From: Endomychus coccineus
Lineage: Eukaryota; Arthropoda; Insecta; Coleoptera; Endomychidae
DNA length: 64,000 bases
Direction: 5' to 3'
Assembly (NCBI GenBank): GCA_958510875.1
Contig: OY294068.1
Coordinates: 176,731,411-176,795,410 of the forward strand
Positions 63,470 through 64,000 of the stretch are shown piece by piece. Below the pieces are notes generated by a model. The model did not search any database and had not been told where the DNA came from. It saw only the letters and a program-made list of their open reading frames with translations. Made by a program: the position numbers and the translations under genes. Each line of letters begins with the position of its first letter. Position 1 is the stretch's first letter.

Positions 63470-64000
63470 CATCTTTAAATAGAACGCATTAAGATTTTCA
63501 GACTGATGTTTCAATCAGTTTTGTGTTGACATCCATCGAAAACAAGCAACCTTGAAGATTTGTTCAAACATAGATAAAATTGAATTTCGCGTCTTGATTG
63601 AACATCATTTCTTACGCAAACCAAAGCATCGCTCGTTAAACATTATCGATTCCTCACCTCACTATCGATTGGAACGATTCACAAGTGATTTACTGATTTT
63701 CGTTGTGGTAGACACAATAGACGCCGAACGTTCTGGTCGTCCAATAGAGGTTACAACCCCAGAAATCGTCGATGAAATTCATGGTATGATATTGGACGAT
63801 AGGCAAGTTGAAGTGCACGAGATTGCTGATGCTATGGGCATCTCAACCAAACGGGTATGGAACATTTTGCATAATTTTTTTAATATGAGAGAGCTATCTG
63901 CCAGATGAGGGCCACGTTTGCTCTCTGTTGATAACAAACGCAACCGTGTGACAACTTGTAAGGGGTGTTTGGCGATGTTCAAGCTCGATAAGATGGACTT
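63470..64000 (+). pseudogene. Mariner transposase, 5' part, runs off the window
   Basis: Reading from about 63565: DKIEFRVLIEHHFLRKP (N-terminal HTH start), then after a degraded stretch DAERSGRPIEVTTPEIVDEI, HGMILDDRQVEVHEIADAMG, ISTKRVWNILHNFFNMRELS, AR-stop-GPRLLSVDNKRNRVT, TCKGCLAMFKLDKMD. This matches the second HTH and the WvPRLLtxDqKxxRv linker of mariner transposases; the Trp is replaced by TGA at 63906-63908. The catalytic domain lies beyond 64000. At least one stop inactivates it. Confidence 0.85.

Overview
The window looks like an AT-rich arthropod (most likely insect) nuclear chromosome. I found no bacterial gene organisation, rRNA or canonical tRNA, and no host gene I could call with confidence. 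Nearly everything recognisable is transposable-element (TE) sequence of insect-type families: Penelope-like elements (PLEs), Jockey-clade and RNase H-bearing non-LTR retrotransposons, Tc1/mariner and hAT DNA transposons, foldback elements and a Ginger/KRBA2-type integrase relic. Long stretches between them hold no recognisable gene. The window could lie in an intergenic region or a very long intron; one recursive-splicing-like AG|GT site at 61789/61790 (+) would fit the latter.

Layout. 1-2540: nothing recognised. 2540-6690: a repeat array split by a Tc1-like transposon (about 2767-6450), itself split by a head-to-head PLE pair (3531-5938). 6895-7905: 5'-truncated RNase H non-LTR fragment. 8340-8900: unannotated compositionally distinct stretch. 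12.8-20.8 kb: scattered remnants (tRNA-like SINE head, non-LTR pieces, a DD41D transposase, a copia gag scrap, a possible chemoreceptor fragment). 21.5-27.2 kb: Tc1-like element, a 0.5 kb hammerhead-repeat copy, a 979-bp foldback element and fragmented non-LTR RTs. 29-34.4 kb: more fragments of the same non-LTR family and a 1049-bp palindromic foldback. 34.9-40.3 kb: an almost intact Jockey-clade element (35836-40202) with a 12-bp target-site duplication (TSD) inside an older RT. 41.4-44.3 kb: a PLE pair in inverted orientation, the left copy split by a 2012-bp hAT with an 8-bp TSD. 44.4-49.1 kb: non-LTR deletion derivative, a hammerhead-ribozyme repeat dimer (46372-47135), and a complete but dead 1615-bp Tc1 element. 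50-57 kb: non-LTR C-termini, Ginger/KRBA2-type integrase relic, a MITE, another Tc1 relic. 58-64 kb: mariner relic split by a 1225-bp hAT-like nonautonomous element, an inverted hammerhead-repeat copy, a second copy of the 24.5-kb foldback family, and the start of a mariner that leaves the window.

The most interesting signal is the set of hammerhead-ribozyme-like motifs in three unrelated repeat contexts: both PLE families and a dispersed ~540-bp repeat. At 46372-47135 the ~540-bp repeat is a head-to-tail partial dimer with one hammerhead in each unit, so that minus-strand transcription of an intact ancestor would release an RNA of about 543 nt. This is the architecture of retrozymes and of PLE pseudo-LTRs. 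The nested insertions also give a relative chronology: old Tc1/PLE/RT layers, then hAT and Jockey insertions with clean TSDs.
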